Source of the DNA: Hyphomicrobium sp. 99
GTDB lineage: Bacteria > Pseudomonadota > Alphaproteobacteria > Rhizobiales > Hyphomicrobiaceae
Reading direction: 5' to 3'
NCBI RefSeq assembly: GCF_000384335.2
Contig: NZ_KQ031382.1
Span: 1,860,001-1,924,000 of the forward strand
Length of the DNA stretch: 64,000 bases
Below are positions 1 to 9,300 of the stretch, piece by piece (the first letter of the stretch is position 1; each line of letters starts with the position of its first letter). The notes beneath the pieces were generated by a model, which had not been told where the DNA came from, did no database searches, and worked only from the letters and a program-made list of their open reading frames with translations. A program made the translations under genes and the position numbers.

Positions 1-196
1 AAGCCAGCCCCCGCGTGGCATTGCACTCGTTCTTAAACCCCCGGTATTCCTGTAGGTTCCCTCTTTTCGGGAGAACGTAACATTCTTCCCATATTCCATC
101 GCACGGTGCGCCGTGGATTGTCGGCAGCAGGCATTCTTTGCCGCTGTCATCTGCCGCCTCTCGCATGAGCGAGAAATTCATGATAGTTATAAATAA

Positions 197-1336
197 ATGC
201 GAGTGGGGGACGGCGACGGCTCTACAGCGCCGCCGGGAAATGCTGGATGGGTGCTCGGGGCCGTTCGTGGGGCGCGAATGGTTCGACTCGTCGATAATCT
301 GATCGAACGTGTGTTTCCGCGACTTCGGCGCAGGCCGTACTTCGCCTATCCAATAGGAATTGCGATTTTCGCCGTTGCCGCAATGGCGCGAATGGGCCTG
401 TCGCGATGGCTCCAGGACAACGTTCCCTTCTTGACCTTCTTCCTGGCTGTTCTCTTGGCGGCACTCATCGCGGGAACCGGACCAGCACTGGTCGTCACTG
501 GAGCCTCACTCATCTTTAGCTGGTACTTCTTTCTTCCCGGTCCTGGGTGGACGCTCGATGCGACGACATTCGTGGCCCTCGCGAGCTTCACGATCCTTTC
601 CTGTCTGATCGTTGCGGTCGTTCATCTTCTCAATCGCAAGGTCGAGGGCCTGATGAATGAGCGCGCGCGCAACGAAGCATTGTTTCAGGACAGCGCGCTT
701 GGGGAGCTGCAGTTGGAGCAACTCAACATCGAGCTGCGCCATCGACTGAAAAACACCTTCGCCGTTATCGGTGGCCTCGTTAGTCAATCCGCCCGTTATA
801 GCCGGGACGTTGACAGCTTTGCGCAGTCGCTCTCCGGCCGCCTCTCGGCGATGGGTAACGCGATGGATCTAATCGCGACGCGCAGTTTCCTCGGCGCCTC
901 GCTGAAAGAGCTGATCGCGGAGACGTTGAAGCCGCTGGTACCCCCCGGCGCTAAGCGATTGGACATGGGGGGACCCGATACTGTCATCCCCGGCGATGTC
1001 GCGAGCGCGCTCGCTTTGACGCTTCACGAACTCGGAACGAACGCGATCAAATACGGCGCCTGGTCCGATAAACGCGGGGCAGTCAGCGTGAAATGGACGC
1101 TAAGCAAGATGGACGAAGACGAATTATCCTTCGAACTCGTCTGGGATGAACGTGGTGGCCCGCGCGTTTCGGCTCCTGAACGACGAGGGCTCGGAACGAC
1201 GCTGATCGATAGCGGATTTCCGAGTGCCAAGGTCGAACGCGAGTTCAACGAGGAGGGCGTTCGTTGCCGCATCGTCGCCGTGTTGAAACAGGCAACGACG
1301 CGGCGGACGCGGGGACGGGCACCCTCGCTTAGCTGA
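197..1336 (+). CDS. Membrane-bound HWE-family sensor histidine kinase
   Basis: Predicted inner-membrane sensor kinase of 379 residues. Residues about 48-145 hold three to four hydrophobic segments in a compact block resembling the KdpD-type DUF4118 membrane domain. A short linker leads to a HisKA_2/HWE dimerisation helix, with the phospho-accepting His182 in ELRHRLKN. The ATPase domain has an HWE-type N-box (LHELGTNAIKYG) and the WDERGGP segment that gives the family its W-x-E signature. No receiver or output domain is present. HWE kinases commonly phosphorylate PhyR-type regulators, and phyR lies 12 kb downstream, so a role as a general stress response kinase is likely but inferred. ATG 278 is an alternative start that removes 27 low-complexity residues and still keeps every membrane segment. 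The 3' end overlaps the convergent GH15 gene by 8 bases. Confidence 0.85.
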   Translation: MRVGDGDGSTAPPGNAGWVLGAVRGARMVRLVDNLIERVFPRLRRRPYFAYPIGIAIFAVAAMARMGLSRWLQDNVPFLTFFLAVLLAALIAGTGPALVVTGASLIFSWYFFLPGPGWTLDATTFVALASFTILSCLIVAVVHLLNRKVEGLMNERARNEALFQDSALGELQLEQLNIELRHRLKNTFAVIGGLVSQSARYSRDVDSFAQSLSGRLSAMGNAMDLIATRSFLGASLKELIAETLKPLVPPGAKRLDMGGPDTVIPGDVASALALTLHELGTNAIKYGAWSDKRGAVSVKWTLSKMDEDELSFELVWDERGGPRVSAPERRGLGTTLIDSGFPSAKVEREFNEEGVRCRIVAVLKQATTRRTRGRAPSLS

Positions 1337-3236
1337 CGTTTAGTGACCGGCGGGGAATAGCCAGGCCCGCAGCTGTGAGATCGTGATCCCGCTCCAAACC
1401 TTTGGGAGTGGTGTCATGTTTTGCTGGCGATCCGCACCACGCGTCTTCCCAAGTCCGCGATAGCGTCATCGCAGAATTAATCATTCCGGCCATCGAGTAG
1501 GTCTGGGGAAGGTTGCCCCACAACTGCCCGGTTGCGGGATTGACATCCTCGCTCAACATTCCGAACGCGTTGCGCTTCTTTAGAAGCTCATCAAAGAGTT
1601 CGCGGGCCTCGTCCTTACGCCCGACGGACGCGAGCGCGTCGATGTACCAGAACTGACAGGCGAGGAAGGCCGATTCCGGCAAGCCGAAATCGTCTTCGGC
1701 CGCATAGCGCAACATCAAGCCGTTGCGCATCAACTCGCGGCCGATAGCATTTGTCGTTTTGACAAACCGCGGATCGTTCGGCGGCAGGAAGCCCAAATCG
1801 GCCAAGAGCAGCACGCTGGCGTCCAGTTCGTCATGATCGAATGCGCCCGTAAATGAACCGCGCTTGTCGCTCCACGCTCGAGTGAGAATTTCGGCGCGGA
1901 TCTTTTCGGCGGAGTCCTTCCAGTGCGCCACACGTTCCGGCAATCCGAGAAGCTGCGCTATGCGGGCAAGGCGATCGCACGCGACCCAGCACAACAGTGC
2001 CGAGTGCGTATGAATGCGCATCCGCCCACGATACTCCCATATGCCCGCATCCGGTTCCAGATAGAGACGGCGGGCATGCTCTCCGAGGAATTCGAGTTCT
2101 CGGAACAGACAGACATCCCCCATCCGCGGCAGTCGCTGATCGATGAACATCTGCGCGACGCCGAGGATGACACTGCCGTACGCGTCATGCTGCAGCTGGT
2201 CGGAAGCGAGATTTCCAACCCGCACGGGCCCCATGCCGAGATAGCCCTGGAGATGCGGCGCGATCCGCTCCTCTGACGTATCGTTGTGAACGATGCCGTA
2301 GACGGGCTTCAACGGGCTCTGCGTATCCGAGACGACGGTCGTGATGTAGTCGAGATAGTTCTCCATCGACTGCGTTGCGCCCAATCGGTTGAGCGCGCGG
2401 ATAACGAAATAGGCGTCACGCAGCCAGCAGAACCGGTAATCCCAAGTTCTCGGAGTATTCGGCGCTTCCGGGATCGACGTCGTCAAAGCGGCGATGATTG
2501 CGCCCGTTTCCTCAAACGTGCAGAGCTTGAGCGAAATCGCTGCGCGAATGACCTCGGGCTGCCATTCATAGCTGACGGCAAGTCCTCGTACCCACGTCAC
2601 CCAGAAATCGCGGGTGCGTTCGAGAAACTCCGTCGACATGGAATCGATCGCACTATCAATCGGCTCATCCGACCCTATGACGAGCGTCGCCGGACGGGTC
2701 AGCGAGAACGATGTCTCGTGAACAACATAAGAGATGGGAAGATCCGTTGTGAGGCGAACCGCAGCTTCCCCGCAGAGATAACGAATGTGATTTGATCCGT
2801 AGGACGCGCTGCAGGCGGGTTGGCCATAATTATAAGTAGGCCTGACGCGAACCGAGATGCGCGGCAATCCCCTGAGCGGTTCGATCCGCCGGATGAGCTG
2901 TGTGGGATGGAAGGACCGGTCGAACCGCCAGAAGCGCGGGCAGAAGTCGGTCACCTTTACGCTGGCGCCGTTCTCCGCGACCAGAATCGTCTCAAGAATG
3001 CACGTATTGCGTATGTAGTAGGATCGCGCCGAGACTTGGCCCTCCAGCACGACATCGCAAAAGCCCTTTTCCTCGTCGCCGGCGAGCAACCGGCAAAAAA
3101 TCGGATCGCCGTCCAATCGCGGGACGCACCACCAGACGATGCGCGCGCCTTCGTCAATGAGGGCAGCCACACGCCCGTTGCCGATTGCCGCGACATTGAG
3201 TGACGAGCGATAAGGATGGGAGGTCGTCAGGGTCAT
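1329..3236 (-). CDS. Glycoside hydrolase family 15 protein (glucoamylase/trehalase-like)
   Basis: Cytoplasmic 635-residue protein with no signal peptide. The N-terminal beta-sandwich region begins with the typical GNGRVAALIDEGARIVWWC segment. It is followed by the (alpha/alpha)6 catalytic domain containing TWDYRFCWLRDA, GPVRVGNLASDQ and, near the end, SEDVNPATGQLWGNLPQTYS, all hallmarks of bacterial GH15. Members hydrolyse alpha-glucosidic bonds (glucoamylase, or trehalase in some bacteria); the substrate cannot be told from sequence. It diverges from a ROK-type sugar kinase whose start is about 70 bases away. The pair could release and then phosphorylate glucose, which would fit osmolyte or glycogen turnover under stress, but that is inference. 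The start is the ATG at 3236. Confidence 0.9.
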   Translation of the reverse strand: MTLTTSHPYRSSLNVAAIGNGRVAALIDEGARIVWWCVPRLDGDPIFCRLLAGDEEKGFCDVVLEGQVSARSYYIRNTCILETILVAENGASVKVTDFCPRFWRFDRSFHPTQLIRRIEPLRGLPRISVRVRPTYNYGQPACSASYGSNHIRYLCGEAAVRLTTDLPISYVVHETSFSLTRPATLVIGSDEPIDSAIDSMSTEFLERTRDFWVTWVRGLAVSYEWQPEVIRAAISLKLCTFEETGAIIAALTTSIPEAPNTPRTWDYRFCWLRDAYFVIRALNRLGATQSMENYLDYITTVVSDTQSPLKPVYGIVHNDTSEERIAPHLQGYLGMGPVRVGNLASDQLQHDAYGSVILGVAQMFIDQRLPRMGDVCLFRELEFLGEHARRLYLEPDAGIWEYRGRMRIHTHSALLCWVACDRLARIAQLLGLPERVAHWKDSAEKIRAEILTRAWSDKRGSFTGAFDHDELDASVLLLADLGFLPPNDPRFVKTTNAIGRELMRNGLMLRYAAEDDFGLPESAFLACQFWYIDALASVGRKDEARELFDELLKKRNAFGMLSEDVNPATGQLWGNLPQTYSMAGMINSAMTLSRTWEDAWCGSPAKHDTTPKGLERDHDLTAAGLAIPRRSLNVS

Positions 3237-3265
3237 CAGGTCCCCCTAGGGAATGCTTGCAAACG

Positions 3266-3290
3266 GGAACAACTCCGAAGCAAGGACGTT
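3266..3290 (+). promoter_or_regulatory. EcfG-type promoter before the ROK-type kinase
   Basis: GGAAC at 3266-3270, exactly 16 bases, then CGTT at 3287-3290. This is a perfect match to the alphaproteobacterial EcfG consensus (GGAAC N16-17 CGTT). A transcript would begin near 3297, a few bases before the ATG at 3309, so either the leader is very short or translation starts at ATG 3321. Confidence 0.7.
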
Positions 3291-3308
3291 GGTTGCCTGC
3301 AGTGCACA

Positions 3309-4412
3309 ATGCGAGGACAGATGGACGACGTGCCGAGCGAATTCCAGAAGCCCCTCAAGCTTAGTGATTTGCACCACGGGATGAGCCTGCTTCAGGGTGT
3401 CCGCATCGATTGTTATAATAGTATGCTCCGCGACGGAGATGGCTTCCTAGGAGATCGGGCCAACAAGGGAGCATTTCAAGAGCGCATACGGGAATGGCGC
3501 GCGATCTTCGGGCGAGCGTCGGAAGATCCGTTATCCGCCCTGCCAACAGAGGGCCCGATCCCAAAATCTGAATTGGATGTTTTACTTTTAACCGGCAATT
3601 TTAAGGAACGCGCCGTTATCCATAGCGCGATCGACGATTTCGCCGGGGCGTTTGTCAGCGTCGTGCAGTCCTTCCTGGAATTGAAGGAATGGTCCGGCAC
3701 GGAGCGAATTGTCGTCGGCGGAGGGTTTATCGACTCTGTCATCGGTAAGCTCGCTATCGGCCGGGCGCAAGCGATCCTCTTTTCCCGAGGACCAGCTCCC
3801 GATCTCCGGATCATCAGTAATCATCCCGATGAAGCAGGCCTGGTCGGAGCGGCATACATGCTGCCTGCCGAAATGCTGAAAGAGTTTAACGCGTTTCTCG
3901 CGATCGATATTGGCGGCACCAACGTGCGCTGCGGAATTGTAAAATACAAACTCTACAAAGATGGCAGCGTCGAGAAAACCAAGGCCCGGTCTGTGAATCT
4001 CTGGCGGCATGGCGACGAAGACGTTTCCAGAAACGATATCGTCGCGCGCATTACGCTCTCGCTCCTAGAACTCGAAAAGCGCGCCGCCAAGTCGAGGCTA
4101 CGCCTCGCGCCTTTCGTATGCGCGGGGTGCCCGGGGCTCATTGGGCCAGACGGCTCCATTCGTTCCGGCACGCAAAATCTTCCGGGCAATTGGGATGGCG
4201 ACGAGTTCCATCTTGGTGAGGCGCTAGAAGCCGAAGTTCCGCAAATCGCGGGAAATAAAACCGAGGTCATTATTCATAACGACGCCGTTATCCAAGGCCT
4301 GAGCGAACGCCCTGCGATGAGGGATTGCCGGAACTGGGCCGTATTGACGATTGGTACGGGCCTCGGCAACGCTCACTTCAGCAATCTTCAAGTTGAACCG
4401 CCAAGCGCTTGA
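3309..4412 (+). CDS. ROK-type sugar kinase with circularly permuted domain order
   Basis: About 367 residues. The half that is normally C-terminal in ROK kinases comes first: a helix, then ERIVVGGGF (about residues 132-140), then a segment ending DEAGLVGAAYML (about 174-185). Next comes the half that is normally N-terminal: the phosphate-binding FLAIDIGGTNVRCGIV (about 196-211), PGLIGPDGSI, NLPGNW, the catalytic Asp in HNDA (about 325) and GTGLGN (about 349-354). The protein stops 13 residues after that motif. The usual GHxxCxCGxxGC zinc segment between GTG and the C-terminal half is not seen. Glucokinase-like phosphorylation of a sugar is the likely role, but the substrate is unknown. I chose ATG 3309 (ATG 3321 is also possible) because the EcfG promoter ends at 3290; the open frame upstream of it overlaps the promoter. 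Confidence 0.75.
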   Translation: MRGQMDDVPSEFQKPLKLSDLHHGMSLLQGVRIDCYNSMLRDGDGFLGDRANKGAFQERIREWRAIFGRASEDPLSALPTEGPIPKSELDVLLLTGNFKERAVIHSAIDDFAGAFVSVVQSFLELKEWSGTERIVVGGGFIDSVIGKLAIGRAQAILFSRGPAPDLRIISNHPDEAGLVGAAYMLPAEMLKEFNAFLAIDIGGTNVRCGIVKYKLYKDGSVEKTKARSVNLWRHGDEDVSRNDIVARITLSLLELEKRAAKSRLRLAPFVCAGCPGLIGPDGSIRSGTQNLPGNWDGDEFHLGEALEAEVPQIAGNKTEVIIHNDAVIQGLSERPAMRDCRNWAVLTIGTGLGNAHFSNLQVEPPSA

Positions 4413-4444
4413 ACGCCGGGGACTTGGCTCACCGCGGAAAGCCT

Positions 4445-6364
4445 CTACGCGACCTGGTTGTCTCCGGAACGACGCTGTTCGGCGTCATACGCGAGGAGCG
4501 TAACAAGATCTTTCACGTCCGCCGGATTGTAAGGCTTCGTCAGGTGCGGATAATCCCTGAGCCGCGGCGGCAGAAAGACCAGATCGTTATATCCCGTCGT
4601 GAAAGCGAAAGGGATTCTCCGCCGGTCGAGAATTTCGGCGATTGGCGCGCTGTTGTCGGCGCCGAGATTGATATCGATAAGCGCGATGTCGAAGTTTGAA
4701 TCCGCGGCAGCCTTGAGACCTTCGTGAAGTTGCGCGAACGGGCCGACAACCGTATGGCCTTCCGCTTCGAGATCGAGCTGCAACTGCATGGCGATCAGTG
4801 CCTCATCTTCCACCAGCAGAATGTGGCAGGGTTCTGGCGCCGCTATGCGGGCGGCGGGCAAAGGCCCTCGCGCTTTCGGCACGATCGCGATGTGCCGTGT
4901 GCCGACCATATGCGCGCGCGACGATAACTCCCCGAGGAAGTCGAATTGAAAACCTTCCGGTGCGAAATTCATTTCCGCCACGCCACCGCATTCGGAGGCA
5001 GCACTGCGAATGACGGCAAGACCAAATCCATTGCGTTCGGGCGCGGCGCAAAGAGGTCCTCCGCTCTCCTGCCACGAGAACCGGATCTTATCGCCATCGG
5101 GAGTTACAATTCGCGACCAGTGGACGGACACGCGTCCACCCGGTTCGGAAAGGGCTCCGTGCTTCACAGCGTTGGTGACGAGTTCATGTAGAACGAGCGC
5201 CATCGACTGGCCGAATTTCGACGTCAGCCGCACCCGCTCGCCATCCACCACAATGTCATTGTCGGAGCGCGAACGGAAAGGCGCAAGCGCGCCTTGGACG
5301 AGTTCGTGAAGATCGACGCCCGTCCAGCTGCTCTGCCGCAAAAGGTCATGCGCCGCGGACATCGCATGAATTCGCCCATCGAGTGCGGACGCAAACGAGC
5401 CGACGGAAACGGCATTGGAGCTTGAAAGCCGCGCAATCGCCGCGACGTTGGCGAGAATGTTCTTCACGCGGTGATCGAGCTCGGCCATGAGGAGCTGCTG
5501 ATGGCTTTCGGCCGATTTGCGATCGGTGATGTCAAGCAGAGTTCCAAGCACGCGCGTCGTGTCGGCGTTGCTGGTGTTGAAAGCCCTGGCGCGGGCGAGG
5601 ATCCATGCAACACCGCGCGCACCCGTTACGCGAAACTCCAATTCCGCCGTCGTCTCGGCATAATTTGCGGTGCGGACGTAGCTGCGCACCATTTCGCGAT
5701 CGTCTTCATGCACGAAGGTGACGAACGACTCGAAGGTCTGGTTCTGCGGCAGATTATTATGCAGGACGTCAGCGATATTCGCTGACCACTGAAGCGTCTG
5801 CGCTTTCTGGTCGAATTCGAATGTTGCGAGCTTCGCAGCTTCACTCGCGAGACGAAGCCGCTCCTCGCTCTCCTGGAGTCTGGCGTGGGATTCTTCGAGT
5901 TGTTGCGCACGCTGCTGAACGCGCGCCTCGAGCTCGGCATTGAGCGCGTCGAGCTGCCGGCTTTTTCTGAAAAGCTCGACGAAGATCTGAACCTTGGCCT
6001 TCAGAATTTCCGGCACGACCGGAACGGACACGTAATCGACCGCACCTGTCCGGTACCCCTTCAGGAGGTCATCGGTTTCAAGCCGAACCGCTGAGATGAA
6101 GATGACCGCAGTCTTCTCGTGTCGCGGATGGTCTCTGATCATCGCAGCAAGCTCGAAACCGTCGAGGTCGGGCATGCAGACGTCCATCAGTATGACGGCA
6201 ATGTCCGTCTTGAGGAGCGCGGAAAGAGCTTCCTCGGCAGTCGTGGCCTTGATGAGCGTCGCGTCGAGGCCGTCGAGAATAGCCTCGTACGTGAGCAGCT
6301 TTCCCGGCTGGTCATCGACCAGAAGGATATTGACTGGATCTATCGAAACGGATTCGCCTGCCAT
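4445..6364 (-). CDS. Hybrid REC-PAS-HWE kinase-REC protein
   Basis: Soluble 639-residue signalling protein. In order it has: a receiver domain with phospho-acceptor Asp61 in ILMDVCMPDLDG; a coiled coil (about 135-175); a PAS domain (about 175-285, ending in the usual LLDITDRK); an HWE/HisKA_2 domain with His298 in LDHRVKN; an ATPase domain with LVLHELVTNAVKHG and WQESGGP; and a second receiver (about 500-625) with Asp564 and IPFAFTTGY, the variant typical of receivers paired with HWE kinases. Only 10 bases separate its start from the stop of the upstream repeat kinase, so the two are probably one transcript under the EcfG promoter at 12.1 kb. Together they look like a stress phosphorelay feeding PhyR (inferred). 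No membrane segment is seen. Confidence 0.9.
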   Translation of the reverse strand: MAGESVSIDPVNILLVDDQPGKLLTYEAILDGLDATLIKATTAEEALSALLKTDIAVILMDVCMPDLDGFELAAMIRDHPRHEKTAVIFISAVRLETDDLLKGYRTGAVDYVSVPVVPEILKAKVQIFVELFRKSRQLDALNAELEARVQQRAQQLEESHARLQESEERLRLASEAAKLATFEFDQKAQTLQWSANIADVLHNNLPQNQTFESFVTFVHEDDREMVRSYVRTANYAETTAELEFRVTGARGVAWILARARAFNTSNADTTRVLGTLLDITDRKSAESHQQLLMAELDHRVKNILANVAAIARLSSSNAVSVGSFASALDGRIHAMSAAHDLLRQSSWTGVDLHELVQGALAPFRSRSDNDIVVDGERVRLTSKFGQSMALVLHELVTNAVKHGALSEPGGRVSVHWSRIVTPDGDKIRFSWQESGGPLCAAPERNGFGLAVIRSAASECGGVAEMNFAPEGFQFDFLGELSSRAHMVGTRHIAIVPKARGPLPAARIAAPEPCHILLVEDEALIAMQLQLDLEAEGHTVVGPFAQLHEGLKAAADSNFDIALIDINLGADNSAPIAEILDRRRIPFAFTTGYNDLVFLPPRLRDYPHLTKPYNPADVKDLVTLLAYDAEQRRSGDNQVA

Positions 6365-6374
6365 GTTTTCCCCG

Positions 6375-9300
6375 TCACCGATGCAGCCACATGCGCAGCG
6401 CCGAAATCAGCTGCTCAGTGTCAACGGGCTTGGCGAGATAATCGGAGGCGCCGGCTTCAAGACATTTTTCGCGGTCGCCCTTCATCGCCTTTGCGGTCAG
6501 CGCTATGATCGGCAGCCGCTGGTTCTTCTCGCTGCTCCGAATTTTCTGCATGGTTTGGTAACCGTCCATCTCCGGCATCATGATGTCCATCAAGACGATC
6601 GAAACATCGGTCGCGCTCAAGGTCTCGATGGCTTCTAACCCGGTGGTCGCCGTCAGGACTTCCATTCCGCGACGTTCGAGAAGACTGCTCAAAGCAAATA
6701 TGTTTCGCGCGTCGTCGTCGACAAGAAGCACCTTACGTCCGATGAGATAGTCGTCCGTATCGTGCAGCCGCGACAGGAGTTCCTGCTTCTCGGCCGGAAG
6801 TTCGGCAACGACACGGTGCAGAAATAGCGCAGTCTCGTCCAGCAGCCGTTCCGGGGATTCCACGCCCTTCACAACGACGGTACGGGCGTATTGCCGTATC
6901 TGCAAGTTCTCCTCGCTCGATAACTCCCGTCCCGTGAAAACAATGACGGGGATATCGCGCATCGTCTCCTGCTGGCTCATATGTTCCAGGATCTCGAAGC
7001 CCGACATATCTGGCAATTTGAGATCGAGAACGACACAATCGACATTTTCGCGCTTCAGAATCTCGATGGCAGCCTGCCCGCTCGACGCGGCCAGGATCGC
7101 AACATCGTTGTCTTCGAGCAGCGCAGAGACGCTCAGCAATTCCGCGGGGTCGTCTTCGATGATCAGCAGCTTTTTGGTCGTCGATGCCGAAAACGTGCCG
7201 ATCTTCCGCAACGCGGATTTCAGCTGGTCAGCCTGCAGCGGCTTGGTGAGGAACGAATAGGCGCCCCGCGCCAGACCGTGATGACGATCATCATCGAGCG
7301 TCAGTACCTGTACCGGAATATGCCGCGTGAGCGGGTTGTGTTTGAGCTGGCTGAGCACCGACCAGCCGAGCACGTCGGGCAAATGGATATCAAGTGAAAT
7401 GGCCGTCGGATTATAATCGGTCGCCAGCGTCATCGCATCGACGCCTCGCTGACAGACGATGCCCTTGAAGCCGGTCTCGTGCGCCGCATCGAGCAGTATC
7501 CGCGCGAAATTGATATCGTCCTCGACGATGAGAAGGACCTGATCGCCGGCTGCGATGTTGTCGCGATCATCCTCGATGGGCGAAGGCAACGGACCGGCGA
7601 GGGATAATGGCATTGGAACGGAGGAGGGCGCGTCGGGCTTCGTGCGAACCTCGCTCGCCAGGGAAGCGTATCGGAGCGGCAGGTAGAGCGTGAATACGCT
7701 TCCGACTCCCGGTTCGCTTCGAAGCTGAATCTCGCCTCCGAGAAGGTGAGCGAGTTCGCGACTGATCGCGAGGCCGAGACCCGTGCCGCCATACTTTCGA
7801 CTCGTGCTGGCGTCCGCCTGCTGGAACGCTTCGAATATGAGCTTTTGCTTGTCGGCAGGAATGCCGATTCCGGAATCCTGCACCTCGAAGGCGACGATCG
7901 TCTGCGCCGTCGAGAGGATCGGGTGATCGCTGCCCCACTTGCCCGTTGCTGGCTTGACGGTCAGCCGAACGTGACCTTCGCGCGTGAATTTGAACGCGTT
8001 CGACAGCAAGTTCTTCAGCACCTGCTGCAGTCGCTTCGAGTCCGTGAAGATCGTCTTCCCGAGGTCTGAATTGAAAGTGACCTGGAAGTCGAGTGCGCGC
8101 CGTTCGGCCTCGTGCCGGAACGGGCGAGCCACGGCTTCGATCAAGCCATTGAACGCAATCTCCTCGGCATCGACGGAAACCGTTCCGGATTCGATCTTCG
8201 AGAGGTCGAGAATGTCGCTGATCAAGTTCAAAAGATCGGTTCCCGCACCGTGAATGGTGCGCGCGAACTCCACCTGCCTGTCAGAAAGATTGCCGTCCGG
8301 ATTGTCCGTCAACTGCTGCCCGAGAATGAGGATGCTGTTGAGCGGCGTCCGAAGCTCGTGGGACATGTTCGCGAGGAATTCGGATTTGTAGCGTGACGTC
8401 AGCGCGAGCTCAGCGGCCTTCTCTTCGACGGCGCGGCGAGCCTGATCGATTTCCTCGTTCTTGCGTTCCACTTCGACGTTGCGTTCAGCGAGCTGCTGCG
8501 CCTTCTGCGCCAACTCCTCGTTCGTCTTCTGCATCGCCTTTTGCTGATCTTGCAACTCGGCGGCCAACTGCTGCGACTGCATCAGCAGGCTTTCGGTTTG
8601 CATCGTGGCTTCGATGCTGTTCAAGACGACGCCGATGCTGACCGAAAGCTGTTCGAGGAACGTCAGCTGCGCCGGCTCGAAGTTCTGGAGCGAGCTGAGC
8701 GAGATGACAGCCTTGATCTGATCTTCGAATGTAATCGGATGTACGATGACGCTGCGGGGAGCAGCCTTGAAGACGACCGCGTCGATGCTGCCCGTTGGTT
8801 GGGGAATATCGGTCAATACCCGGCGTTTCTTTTCAATTGCGCATTGTCCGATGAGGCTGGAACCGAGTTCGAGCCTTTCAGGGTAGCGCGCGTCCACGTC
8901 GTCGGCGTACTTCGCGAGAATCTTGAGTTCGCTTCCCGCCGCGTCGAACTGATAGATCACGCCTTGATGCGCATTGATGAGCGGCACGAGTTCTGACAGC
9001 AGCTTTCTGCCGACAGTGACGACGTCGCGCTGACCCTGCAGCATGCTGGTGAAACGCGCGAGGTTCGTCTTTAGCCAGTCCTGTTCGGTATTGAGCTGCG
9101 TCGTCAGACGCAAATTGCCGATCATCGTGTTGATATAGTCTTTGAGTTCCGCCACCTCGCCACGCGCTTCGACCTGGATGGAGCGCGTCAAGTCGCCCTT
9201 CGTCACCGCCGTCGTAACTTCTGCAATCGCGCGCACCTGTGTGGTGAGGTTCGCGGCGAGCAAGTTGACGTTGCCGGTGAGGTCTTTCCACGTGCCAGCT

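Noticed and set aside
36..60. EcfG-like promoter on the minus strand (GGAAC N16 GGTT) at the left edge
   Set aside because: The -10 departs from CGTT and the gene it would drive lies outside the window, so it cannot be supported.
3309..4412. Truncated ROK kinase (missing C-terminal half)
   Set aside because: The missing half is recognisable upstream in the same frame, so permutation explains the sequence better than truncation.
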